Below, piece after piece: positions 1 to 10,235 of a stretch of 64,000 nucleotides of DNA. This DNA is from Ipomoea triloba (Eukaryota > Streptophyta > Magnoliopsida > Solanales > Convolvulaceae). The notes beneath the pieces were generated by a model. That model did no database searches. It saw only the letters and a list, made by a program, of their open reading frames with translations, and was not told where the DNA came from. A program made the translations under genes and the position numbers. The DNA lies in assembly GCF_003576645.1 (NCBI RefSeq), contig NC_044917.1:6884191-6948190 (forward strand), written 5' to 3'. Numbering within the stretch: position 1 is the stretch's first letter; the number at the start of each line of letters is the position of its first letter.

Positions 1-45
<45 letters not shown>
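1..45. repeat. poly-G run at window start
   Basis: The first 45 bases are all G. A homopolymer this long is rare in plant DNA and may be a sequencing or assembly artefact at a contig edge, although an 18-G run also occurs at 52677. Confidence 0.9.
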
Positions 46-175
46 CTGGAGGAGGCCAAAGGAGTTAGGCGACTGGGTGGATGAGTAGAGGAGTCAGGTA
101 GCTGGATGAATGAGTAGAGGAGATCGAGTCAGACAGGCGGATGAACAAGTTGAGGAGTCAGATAGATGGTCGGAA
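46..175. repeat. imperfect G-rich minisatellite
   Basis: Three to four imperfect units of roughly 35-45 bp share GGATGA and GAGGAGTCAG cores. The composition is GA-rich and unlike the AT-rich DNA that follows. No coding potential is visible. Confidence 0.5.
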
Positions 176-2174
176 AAGAGTTGAAAAATGTACCTTGTAT
201 TAGGAAAAGTACATTATTTGAGTAGTAAACTATAAACATAAAATATTTTGTATGTATAATATACATATATAATACACGAATAATGTATTTTTAGCATATT
301 AAAAATGTATATTTTTTATTGAAATAATTATTATGGTTCACATAATAATTTGCCATTGGTTTCGAGTAAGATTGACATCTCTAATTATACCATAATTAGT
401 ATAATAAAATATTATTTTCTTAAAAAATGTTTATTCAGAATGTCATCAAACAAAATCCAAATCAATAAAACGAGAATCTTCATATTAATATATACTATAT
501 AGTTATTATATATTCAAGGCAGTAAAACGACATTTTTGGGTTGCAAGTTCCTCACAAGTTGTACTAAAGACACAATCATATCCGATATGCCCAAGTTGTT
601 CTTTGAATTTTCTCATTATATTTTTTCCTGAAATAAAATTGCGTGCTATGAGTACTGTATCACACTATCACTTGTTTACATCGCACGCCAGAGTGGGTAA
701 CTGGCAATCTGAATTCCGACCCCTTCCGTCCTTCAATCAAGATGGCCTCATACAAAACAAAACCCTGCCTGTAGTAGTATCCTCATCACTCATCACTACA
801 AAAAATATTCTAATTTTAAACATTTTGCATCACGTTATAATTATTTAGATGTTTGATGTAATTAAGTGACTTGTAATTTGATATACAGTTAGATAATACA
901 ATATTTAATTTCAGTCCACCTAAAAACGTGAATGAAAAGTTATGGTTTTTATAAGTTTTTAATCAATCACCATCAAATATGGTCAGAAAGTGATCACTAT
1001 TTTCAACCATCTTTGCTTGGTGGATGAAAATAGTGACCATCCTTATTTGGTGGTCAAGAATAGCATTTGTCATTTGTAGGCCGGTAATTAACAATACCGA
1101 TCACTAAATGATGTTTTTGGCAATTTTTTCTAGTAGTTGGTATTATCAACCACATTAGCAAGTGATCAATAATACTGATAGGATTTTTTAAATCTCCAAA
1201 GTGGTCAAGAACGTGTTTTTGATTAGAAATTCTAGGTATTCCATCATTTTTAGTAGTCAAAATTCTCCTAATTTTCATTTATAATGTCAATAATCAATCA
1301 CAATATATCATGTCATGGGATTTTTTAAATAATAAAAAAGAAAAAAAAAAGCTGTCACATTTATAATGAGAAGAAAGAGAGGTGAATATGATTCCAGAAT
1401 CCAACAAATTTAACAAGTGTAGAAATAGTACTACTTTTCAGAGTGATGAGTGTGCAATATGCGGTAAAGTTAGTGCAGCATATATGTAACCAAAAGAATC
1501 TGAATTTGATCCCTCTGCCCTGCCATTACCATTATTTATCCATTCAATTACTTATCATCTATCTTTGTGTGAGTGTTTATATGTCAGCATCTGGATGCAC
1601 AGAATATATGAATTATCTCATCCCACCACCAAATTCTAGCTAGCACTCACTCTACACAACATTTATTCCTTGTATATATGGCATCACAAGAATCACCCTT
1701 CTCTCTTTGTGGGAGATGGAGCTTTTTGACATTCTTAAATCAAACACAAAAAAAAATCAATCTTTTTATCCCTCTTTTCTCGATCTTTTTTTCAACTATC
1801 ATCGAATTTTAATGTTAACGTAACATTTTACAATAATGAATCAATTCAGAATTACGTGACTTGTTACTATGAATCAATTCAGAATGACGTGACATGTTAC
1901 TCTGAATCAAGTAATTAAAATGAAGTGATTTTTGGCATTTATAATAATGAAGAAAAAGAGAAACATGAGTCCCAAAATTAATGCAGAAAGGCAGTAAAGA
2001 TAGAGGAAAGTAAGAAGTTGGAAAAGGATGAAAGGAAAGATGAGAAGAGGTTTTTTTAAAATCTGTTTGAAATCATGGATGGAAGAAGTCAAATTATACA
2101 TACAATTAATTGAAACAGGATTATCTCTGTTACATCGAGTTCCAATTAAGACGACGATGGTAATTAGGTAACAA
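176..2174. other. intergenic, AT-rich
   Basis: No gene is recognised. Short frames here show no family signature. Around 950-1260 several inverted and direct copies of an AGTGATCACTATTTT/TGGTCA-type motif occur, suggesting an old DNA transposon. A CACTACAAAAAAT sequence at 794 resembles a CACTA terminus but no matching right end was found. The stretch 1650-2174 lies downstream of the VQ gene and would contain its 3' UTR. Confidence 0.4.
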
Positions 2175-2873
2175 TCAAGAAGAAGAAGAAGAGCTGGAAA
2201 GTCGCGGCGAGGTGAGCGGGAAGAGAGGCAAGAGCTGAGGCGGGTCAGAGTCTCTGGGAGTGGAAGTCCTGGGAGATGGATGCAAGTAGAACTTCTTCTC
2301 GGCGATGGCTTTCTCTTCTTCGGAGGAGGAATTCCCCATGGACGGCGAGGACTTGTTGAACGGGTCTTCGTTCAACGGCGTGACGGGGCTGAGGGCCAGC
2401 GACGGGAAATCAAGAATGCTGGGCGACAAGATCTCCGGTTTCCGCGGCGAGTATCCGGAATTATTGGGGATCAAAGGGCTGATCATCAGCCCGTTCTTCA
2501 GGCTGTTCCTCCGCTCGTAGAGAGCCTTGAAGCCTTGTTTCTTGGGAGGTATGCTGCCGAAGCCCTTGTTGGCCGGCGGCGGCGGATCTGAAACGCCGGG
2601 TTTGGAGGCGTTTTTAGCAGTCTCCGAGGAGCCGGTGAGCATCTGGACAACCTGCTTGAAGGTGGAAGTGTCCGCTTGAACAAAGGTTGTTGGGTAGGGG
2701 CTAGCATCAGATCTCGAAATGGCCTTTGGGGTCAATGGTGGGGTTGGGATTTGATGATGAAGAAGCGGCAGCGAAGATGAACAATTGCCGGCGCTGCTAC
2801 TAATGCCGCCGCCGTCGTTTCTGGGGGAGGCCAGGACGGATTCTTGACGGGGAGGCCTTGAAGTGATTTCCAT
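2175..2873 (-). CDS. VQ4: VQ-motif protein, VQ4/MVQ1-like
   Basis: Single-exon gene for a 232-residue protein. The VQ motif FKQVVQMLTG is at about residues 72-81, preceded by PYPTTFVQADTS. Downstream are YERRNSLKN (about 119-127), SPRKPEILSPSILDFPSL (about 142-159) and a C-terminal LPLFPLTSPR followed by a serine run. These blocks match the Arabidopsis VQ4/VQ13/VQ31/VQ33 group, nuclear cofactors that bind WRKY factors through the VQ motif and are phosphorylated by MPK3/MPK6. Many Ser-Pro and Thr-Pro sites fit a MAPK substrate. The frame is open 26 codons further upstream, but the start at 2873 was chosen because family members begin with a short Met-Glu-type N-terminus just before SPR. Lack of introns is normal for the family. 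The exact orthologue number is inferred from memory of the family. Confidence 0.9.
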   Translation of the reverse strand: MEITSRPPRQESVLASPRNDGGGISSSAGNCSSSLPLLHHQIPTPPLTPKAISRSDASPYPTTFVQADTSTFKQVVQMLTGSSETAKNASKPGVSDPPPPANKGFGSIPPKKQGFKALYERRNSLKNGLMISPLIPNNSGYSPRKPEILSPSILDFPSLALSPVTPLNEDPFNKSSPSMGNSSSEEEKAIAEKKFYLHPSPRTSTPRDSDPPQLLPLFPLTSPRLSSSSSSS

Positions 2874-3195
2874 TGAAGAAGAAAAGATTGCGTATTTAGT
2901 GGGCGGAGTGAATGGTTTTGACGAAGAAATGAGGGAGTGGGAGAGATGCAATGAGTGGAAAACAAATTAAAGGCTTCAAGGCAGAAAGCAATGAGGGTTT
3001 TTGTTTTCTTTTGGTGTGGACTTGTGAAGTCTTTCAAGTTTCTCTCTCTATATTTTTTTTTCCACTCTCACTCTACCCTCTTCAACCAACCTGGCTATCT
3101 ACCTAGAGATGCACTAATGTTGTCTTCTAATAATGTCTGCGCTAAGATAGGTACAGCGATGTACACTCCTTTGCAAGTATAAAACTAAGAAACTT
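2874..3195 (-). promoter_or_regulatory. upstream region of the VQ gene
   Basis: On the minus strand this holds the 5' UTR and probable core promoter of the VQ gene. A GA-rich stretch preceded by A-rich DNA with AATATAGAG (about 3043-3051) could be the TATA region. The boundary is set by the MITE that starts at 3199. Inference only. Confidence 0.3.
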
Positions 3196-3198
3196 TAA

Positions 3199-3646
3199 GG
3201 GTATGTTTGGTTGGGTGGAAAATTTTTTCCATGGAAGTTGTTTCCAAGTGGAGGAAAATATTGTTTTGTGATGTTTGGTTCATGGAATTTATTTTCCAAT
3301 TTGAGGAAATAAATTCCTCAAATTTGAGGAAAACAAAATCCTTGGTTGGACCAAGGATTTTGTTTTCCATGGAAGATGGGAAGAGAAATTGGTATGATTG
3401 GACAAATTTACCTTTTGTGTTATTTTCTAATTATTATTACTTTTATTAATTTGTAAGGGCATATAGGTCTTTATACACATTATTCCTTACCATTTTAAAT
3501 CCAACCAAACAACAGAATTTATCTTCCCAGCAACTTCTTTTCCACCAACCCAACCAAACAACATAATTTATTTTCCTGTTAACTACTTTTCCACGGAATT
3601 TCACTTCCACTTCCCTTCAAATATTTTCCGCGAACCAAACGAGCCC
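3199..3646. mobile_element. Tourist-like MITE (PIF/Harbinger type), TSD TAA
   Basis: A 448-bp element bounded by inverted ends: left GGGTATGTTTGGTTGGGTGG and, on the reverse strand from the right, GGGCTCGTTTGGTTCGCGG. It is flanked by 3-bp TAA duplications (3196-3198 and 3647-3649). Both halves carry GGAAAA/TTTTCC-rich internal inverted repeats, and no transposase is encoded. A 3-bp TWA target and a GGG...GTTTGGTT terminus are typical of PIF/Harbinger-derived MITEs. It lies about 330 bp upstream of the VQ start codon. Confidence 0.8.
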
Positions 3647-3662
3647 TAATTTTCTGAGCTAA

Positions 3663-3709
3663 CATAATAATAATAATAATAATAATTATTATTATTATTA
3701 TTATTATTC

Positions 3710-3737
<28 letters not shown>
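3663..3737. repeat. (AAT)n/(ATT)n palindromic microsatellite
   Basis: An AAT run converts directly into an ATT run with one CTT interruption, so the tract can fold on itself. Confidence 0.85.
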
Positions 3738-3740
<3 letters not shown>

Positions 3741-4142
3741 AAGTTTAGAGATTTCGTTACGTTATAGTTTTATTATTCGATAATACAGCTCAAATCTTAA
3801 TTATACCACAAAAGTATGGGTTAATAGCCCTCACGCTTTTCATATGTCAAATGACACAAGTCATCCTAGACTACATTACAAAAAATAGTTTATGAATGTA
3901 ATTTCGATTTAAATTTTAAATATAGGGTAGCCTTGATTTCCTTCCGTTGGTGATTCGAGACACATTAGATTTGTAATCCATTTAATATTGAGTCCAATTA
4001 TTGTTGAATTTTTATTTAAAGAGTTATATTGGTCATAGCCATTATCAGCTTAGAGAGGGATCAATTTGAATCTAAAGATTATTTTGAAATAATTGAATTT
4101 GCTTTTACTTATACAACATGTCTTTTATATATATATATATAG

Positions 4143-4520
4143 AGAGATAATTTCAAGAATGGTCCCTTGACTATTTATTTTGTTCCAAATTTAGTCCTTT
4201 AATTAAATATCCATTTAGTAAACATTAAATTTAAGAATATTAATGTAAAAATTGACTTGTTGTTGAGATGAACAAATTGAGTTCATAAATTTAATACATT
4301 GAGTTCATCATTTGTAGAATGTGAAAAACTAAAATTTTTACATTATTTCCCTTAAATTTATGAACTCAATAGTCAATGATCCATTTATGGTTAAATTGAA
4401 AGTTGAGGATGAAAATTGATAATATCAATAGTCAATTAACCATTTATGGTACAATTGAAAGTCGTTGATAAAAATTGGTAAACGTCAATAGTCAAGGGAC
4501 CATTCTTAGAATTAATCAGA
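4143..4520. mobile_element. MITE with GGTCCCTTGACTATT inverted ends
   Basis: The left end reads AAGAATGGTCCCTTGACTAT and the right end is its inverted copy (4486-4509). Outside this the match continues weakly (GATAATTTC versus GATTAATTC). The right half holds about two and a half degenerate 59-bp units built on CAATAGTCAA...CCATTTATGG. The target duplication is not clear, so the superfamily is left open; a Mutator-type MITE is possible. Confidence 0.6.
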
Positions 4521-6094
4521 GGAACCATAACGCCCCATGATGAAATATGATCCTCATCGTTGGCACTCATGTTGCATCCTGAGCCAGGAGATCTTCCATG
4601 TCTTCAGGTGACTGCTCCATCACTATTGTACTCCACTCGTTTACTTGGCCCAAGTAGGGTGAAAATTAAAGTTCATGCATTGATTTCTTTCTCTTAAGAT
4701 GTGCGAGATTTTCGTGTTCCTAACTTACTTTAGAAGTTCTCTATAGACTGCAATCAACTAACAGTGTCCCTGTCACTGGTTTAGCCTTTGTCCCATGACC
4801 CAATTAGCTAATCAATTAAAAATAAGTTAATTTTGTTTCACCGTAATTTACCTATACAAAAGAGCCCTCACAATTTTACTAGAAACATTATTATCATGGT
4901 GTCAACTTTAATAATGTCAATAAATACATTCCTTTAAAATACTCTTTCCAAAATTTAATTGATGCGTCTCTAGAGGTAAAAGTAAAGAATTCTTGGGTGG
5001 TGAGAAATGAAATGAAACGGAAGACATGGCGGTGTAGGTGTAGGTGAAGTTGTTATAGATAAGAGGGAAATAGTTGAGAGGTGAAGGGTAGAAAGAGGCC
5101 AATTAACAGCAGAGAAGAATTGGAATATATTGGCGTCAGCATCAAAGGACTTAAAAGAGTGGGAATTTCAATCCCAATTCCAATGCTCACATTTCAGCAT
5201 TGACTTTAGAGCCAGAAGGTGTGTGATTGGGATTGCATATCAGATGTTTACGTTTTATCCACACCGCACCCAATGTCTTTTTACAACCAAGTCCAGCTTT
5301 CAATATAGATCAGCCGTCTGGACAGCTTAACTAGTCATAGAGGTGAAATTTAAGAGATGAAATCAGGGATCGAATCCCTGTGCGTAGTAAGCAAATATCT
5401 AACTTTTGTATTCAGTTGAGTTACCATGATTTGCATCTTCTTAGAAGTTTTGTCGGACCGAATTGAGGATTCAACCTTTTAAGAGAAGTAATGAGAGATC
5501 AAACTATACTATACAGACCAGATTCAAGTTAAATGTAATTTAATTGTATCGATATCAGATATTGAGTAAAAAAAAGATAATTTATGATAATTAGTAAATA
5601 TGAAATAATATGTATTTTAATTTTTAAGTCATAAAAGTAATAAAGTATAAATTTCGTGCCGGAAAAAATAAATATAAATTTTATTTACTAATTTTAAAAT
5701 AAAGACACGGGACTCTATATGTCAGTGCATTGTTTTCGTCAATCAAATGATGAGTAAACACTCTTTTTTGACCCTACCTATTCCTAATCATTTTCCCCAT
5801 TTTCTACATGTCATCATTATTTTAGTAATTGTCAAGATTCCCAACAAAACCTATCCATTACAAGTAAATATTAAGTTTAATCACGACAACAACAATTAAT
5901 CACTCTATTTTTTTCCCTACAACTTTGTCTTCATTCCTTGATCTTCTCCTATGACTAAGCCAGATGGAAAGACAAATCTATAAAATATATTAGCGTCATT
6001 AGTGCAGTGATAACCTTTACCTTGCGGCAAAAAAAAACTTGTATGATATATTCTCACATATCTTTGTCCGTAAAATAAGTTGGGTCAAAATACA
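4521..6094. other. intergenic
   Basis: No gene is recognised. Frames of 60-66 codons near 4917-5330 show no family features or codon bias. A tRNA-like segment is listed separately at 5360-5430. Confidence 0.4.
5360..5430 (-). repeat. tRNA-like segment, possible SINE head
   Basis: On the minus strand TGGTAACTCAACTG (5413-5426) resembles a pol III A box and GGGATTCGATCCC (5366-5378) a B box, with spacing of about 35 bp. No acceptor-stem pairing or tail was established, so it is not called a tRNA gene. Confidence 0.3.
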
Positions 6095-6455
6095 AATGTA
6101 ATACTTATATTAAAAATGAATACTAATTAAAAATGAAGTGTTTATTACTGATATGAGAAAGTGTAATACTTTTAAAGAAAAAATGTGATAGTTTTACATT
6201 TTAATTTAAAAGTATTAAATTTTTTCTTATAAATAACAAACACTTGCCAGCATTATAAGGGAAAGTGTAATACTTTTGATAAAAAAATGCAATACTTTAT
6301 TTTATAACGCAAAAGTATTACATTTTCTCTTATAATAAACAAACTCTTTATTTTTTATTAGTATACGGAGTATTACATTTCTATATTGACACCCGACCCG
6401 TCTCACGGGATAAAGATTCGTGAGACGAGCTCACACAAGTGTGACCCTTACATTA
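6095..6455. repeat. AT-rich dispersed repeat, copy 1
   Basis: Repeated AAAAGTATTACATTTT-type modules in both orientations are followed by a hairpin GTCTCACG (6400-6407) / CGTGAGAC (6419-6426) and GCTCACAC. A related arrangement occurs at 20500-20760, and weaker modules at 14360-14530. It appears to be a non-coding dispersed family, possibly MITE-derived. Confidence 0.5.
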
Positions 6456-6638
6456 TATTTATTATATATAATTTATTTTCTATTTTAGCCTTCTTCCTTT
6501 TTTATTTCTCGCTCTAACATAATTTTGATAGAGCGAAATTGCATTTCCTTTTCCACTTAATTAAAAAACAAATTTATCTAAACACTTGCTAGACTTGCTA
6601 CTTTCCTTGAAACCCCTATTTCAAATATAACAATGGCT

Positions 6639-8435
6639 AATAAATTAAAATATTCAGAAGACTTATCTAAAGTATACCAAACAATTAATAAAATTTATGA
6701 CTATCAGACTAATAATACTACAAATTATTTCTAATTTTACATTTTTATTTATTATTTTTATTTGCTTATAATTTAACTATATTGTTTAATATGGCCGGAT
6801 TGTATACGAAGTAATTAATGTTATATATTAATCTGGGACGATTGACTAAGTATTTAAATGTTTTGTTTTATGTTACAGAGTATATTAGGTGGGCACGCAC
6901 ATTTTTATTGACAGTGTTACGTTGATGCTTTGAATTATAGTAATTAACAAATAATGAGTCGTGATTAAGTTAATCCCACTTTGGTTTTGGTGTTTTCCTA
7001 GTGATTTCCGGATGCCTTGTATTTTAAACTCCAAAACCGCCCACCCTACAATCCTTCACCGCCCATCATCATTAATTTTACGTTACCTGTCCTCCAATCG
7101 ACAGCTATGAGTCTATGACGATTAGTTTCAATTTTAATGCATTATTATAGCATACTTTTTTTCCCTCGGAAGAATGAAAATGTTTTATTAAACAACCCGA
7201 AACGGTACAAAAGGGGGCCAATAGGATTGGATTTTCGCCTCGTTGCATACTAGTATATGTTGACTTCGACCACATTCTTGTTATAGTACAAAATACCGAA
7301 TTTGAGAGTATGGAGAGGCCCATCGAGTTCATCAATTGGAATTTGGAGGCCATTTTCCACGACATTGTCCTAAATTCATGACTTTGTGTCATGCTCTCTC
7401 TAGGACCAATGATGTGGAATCAATAGATGGTAGCTGCTGAGTACTCTAAATTTTGTCCATTTTGATAAATGTAATAACTACACATTAACTATTTAAAAAA
7501 AAAAAAAAAGTTTTGTGAACAACATCAAGCTAAGATTTTTTTTTTAAAAAAATTATTGTTTAGGCCCCGCTAGTACAATCCAAATTTAAATGGGGTAATC
7601 TGGTCCAGTTCAAATAGTAACCAAACATATGACTAACCGGCTTAGTCATTCGACATAAAAGAATGATAGAAAGAGAATTGAGCGTGGGAGATGAATATGA
7701 AAAATGTCTTGTAAGTTAAAATCTTAGAAAATATTTTCCATTAAAATGAAGTTTTTTCTTTTAATTATAATAAATATTTTTCTTTAACTTTATTTTTCTT
7801 AAATATTCAAATTTTCAAACACACCTTAAAATGTATTGAGTTTTTTGCCTTCCAACAGAAGAATCCCAACTGCCCAGCCACTTTGGGTTTCTGATAAATA
7901 TGTTTATGCTTCCAATACAAACATATGTTTTTCCCATGGCTGTTGATTTTATTTTTTATTTTTTAATTTTTTTTTTTGGGTGCACTAGGAGGTCGAAAAA
8001 TGCCGTCAAACACCGTACCTGATGTTAACATTGGTTTAATCATCCAAAAATTTCAACAATCTTTCTAGATGGTTGATATTATTGAACACTCTTATATGTG
8101 CACAATATTATTGCTGAATTTTGTCAACTATCATGTAATGCAATTGTTGCGCCCGCGGAAGTGGGATAGATCAGATTGCAACAATAATTTGAGAAAGAAA
8201 AATAAATGAGGCACAGATTTTACGTGGAAAACCCCTAAACAAATTAGGGTAAAAACCACGGGCAAGGGTAGAAGAATTTCACTATGAGAAAATAGGAGTT
8301 ACAACCACTCTCTAACTAACAAGGAGAAAACAAGGATAATTCTCTCTTGCTAGGAAGGAGAAATACACTCAACAAACTCTCTAATATCTCTAGTATATGA
8401 GGGAAGAATAGAATGATTTGGGATGACTAGAATGA
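6639..8435. repeat. first copy of a 1,797-bp tandem duplication
   Basis: These bases reappear at 8437-10233 with a constant offset of 1,798. Every stretch compared by eye is identical, including homopolymers and a 95-codon frame. The copy holds about 1.5 kb of AT-rich intergenic DNA without a recognised gene, a GCAAT target site (8140-8144) and the first 291 bp of a copia LTR. It ends at a single N (8436). Confidence 0.9.
8145..8435 (-). mobile_element. partial copia LTR, redundant copy
   Basis: Begins TGTTGCGCCCGCGG directly after GCAAT and matches the first 291 bp of the right LTR (13432-13722) without a difference seen by eye. It is cut by the N at 8436. Probably the assembly twin of 9943-10233. 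Confidence 0.85.
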
Positions 8436-8436
8436 N

Positions 8437-10233
8437 AATAAATTAAAATATTCAGAAGACTTATCTAAAGTATACCAAACAATTAATAAAATTTATGACT
8501 ATCAGACTAATAATACTACAAATTATTTCTAATTTTACATTTTTATTTATTATTTTTATTTGCTTATAATTTAACTATATTGTTTAATATGGCCGGATTG
8601 TATACGAAGTAATTAATGTTATATATTAATCTGGGACGATTGACTAAGTATTTAAATGTTTTGTTTTATGTTACAGAGTATATTAGGTGGGCACGCACAT
8701 TTTTATTGACAGTGTTACGTTGATGCTTTGAATTATAGTAATTAACAAATAATGAGTCGTGATTAAGTTAATCCCACTTTGGTTTTGGTGTTTTCCTAGT
8801 GATTTCCGGATGCCTTGTATTTTAAACTCCAAAACCGCCCACCCTACAATCCTTCACCGCCCATCATCATTAATTTTACGTTACCTGTCCTCCAATCGAC
8901 AGCTATGAGTCTATGACGATTAGTTTCAATTTTAATGCATTATTATAGCATACTTTTTTTCCCTCGGAAGAATGAAAATGTTTTATTAAACAACCCGAAA
9001 CGGTACAAAAGGGGGCCAATAGGATTGGATTTTCGCCTCGTTGCATACTAGTATATGTTGACTTCGACCACATTCTTGTTATAGTACAAAATACCGAATT
9101 TGAGAGTATGGAGAGGCCCATCGAGTTCATCAATTGGAATTTGGAGGCCATTTTCCACGACATTGTCCTAAATTCATGACTTTGTGTCATGCTCTCTCTA
9201 GGACCAATGATGTGGAATCAATAGATGGTAGCTGCTGAGTACTCTAAATTTTGTCCATTTTGATAAATGTAATAACTACACATTAACTATTTAAAAAAAA
9301 AAAAAAAGTTTTGTGAACAACATCAAGCTAAGATTTTTTTTTTAAAAAAATTATTGTTTAGGCCCCGCTAGTACAATCCAAATTTAAATGGGGTAATCTG
9401 GTCCAGTTCAAATAGTAACCAAACATATGACTAACCGGCTTAGTCATTCGACATAAAAGAATGATAGAAAGAGAATTGAGCGTGGGAGATGAATATGAAA
9501 AATGTCTTGTAAGTTAAAATCTTAGAAAATATTTTCCATTAAAATGAAGTTTTTTCTTTTAATTATAATAAATATTTTTCTTTAACTTTATTTTTCTTAA
9601 ATATTCAAATTTTCAAACACACCTTAAAATGTATTGAGTTTTTTGCCTTCCAACAGAAGAATCCCAACTGCCCAGCCACTTTGGGTTTCTGATAAATATG
9701 TTTATGCTTCCAATACAAACATATGTTTTTCCCATGGCTGTTGATTTTATTTTTTATTTTTTAATTTTTTTTTTTGGGTGCACTAGGAGGTCGAAAAATG
9801 CCGTCAAACACCGTACCTGATGTTAACATTGGTTTAATCATCCAAAAATTTCAACAATCTTTCTAGATGGTTGATATTATTGAACACTCTTATATGTGCA
9901 CAATATTATTGCTGAATTTTGTCAACTATCATGTAATGCAATTGTTGCGCCCGCGGAAGTGGGATAGATCAGATTGCAACAATAATTTGAGAAAGAAAAA
10001 TAAATGAGGCACAGATTTTACGTGGAAAACCCCTAAACAAATTAGGGTAAAAACCACGGGCAAGGGTAGAAGAATTTCACTATGAGAAAATAGGAGTTAC
10101 AACCACTCTCTAACTAACAAGGAGAAAACAAGGATAATTCTCTCTTGCTAGGAAGGAGAAATACACTCAACAAACTCTCTAATATCTCTAGTATATGAGG
10201 GAAGAATAGAATGATTTGGGATGACTAGAATGA
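8437..10233. repeat. second copy of the 1,797-bp tandem duplication
   Basis: Second copy of 6639-8435, ending at another single N (10234) at the same position inside the LTR. Both copies stopping at an N within a repeat suggests a redundant contig in the scaffold. If so, this copy or the first should not exist in the genome. Confidence 0.9.
9943..10233 (-). repeat. partial 3' LTR of the first copia element
   Basis: 291 bp starting TGTTGCGCCC after GCAAT, and ending at an N where the intact LTR continues with CAAATGACC. Confidence 0.85.
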
Positions 10234-10235
10234 NT

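Noticed and set aside
794..1260. CACTA-type transposon suggested by CACTACAAAAAAT and repeated GTGATCACTATTTT motifs
   Set aside because: No matching TAGTG right terminus or 3-bp duplication could be found.
2280..2591. Plus-strand frames over the VQ gene (up to 103 codons)
   Set aside because: They are antisense shadows of a clearly conserved minus-strand protein.
3663..3737. AT-rich palindrome as a matrix-attachment or origin element
   Set aside because: A plain (AAT)n/(ATT)n microsatellite explains it.
7105..7392. 95-codon minus-strand frame, repeated identically at 8903-9190
   Set aside because: It repeats only because the whole 1.8-kb segment is duplicated; no domain or homologue was recognised.
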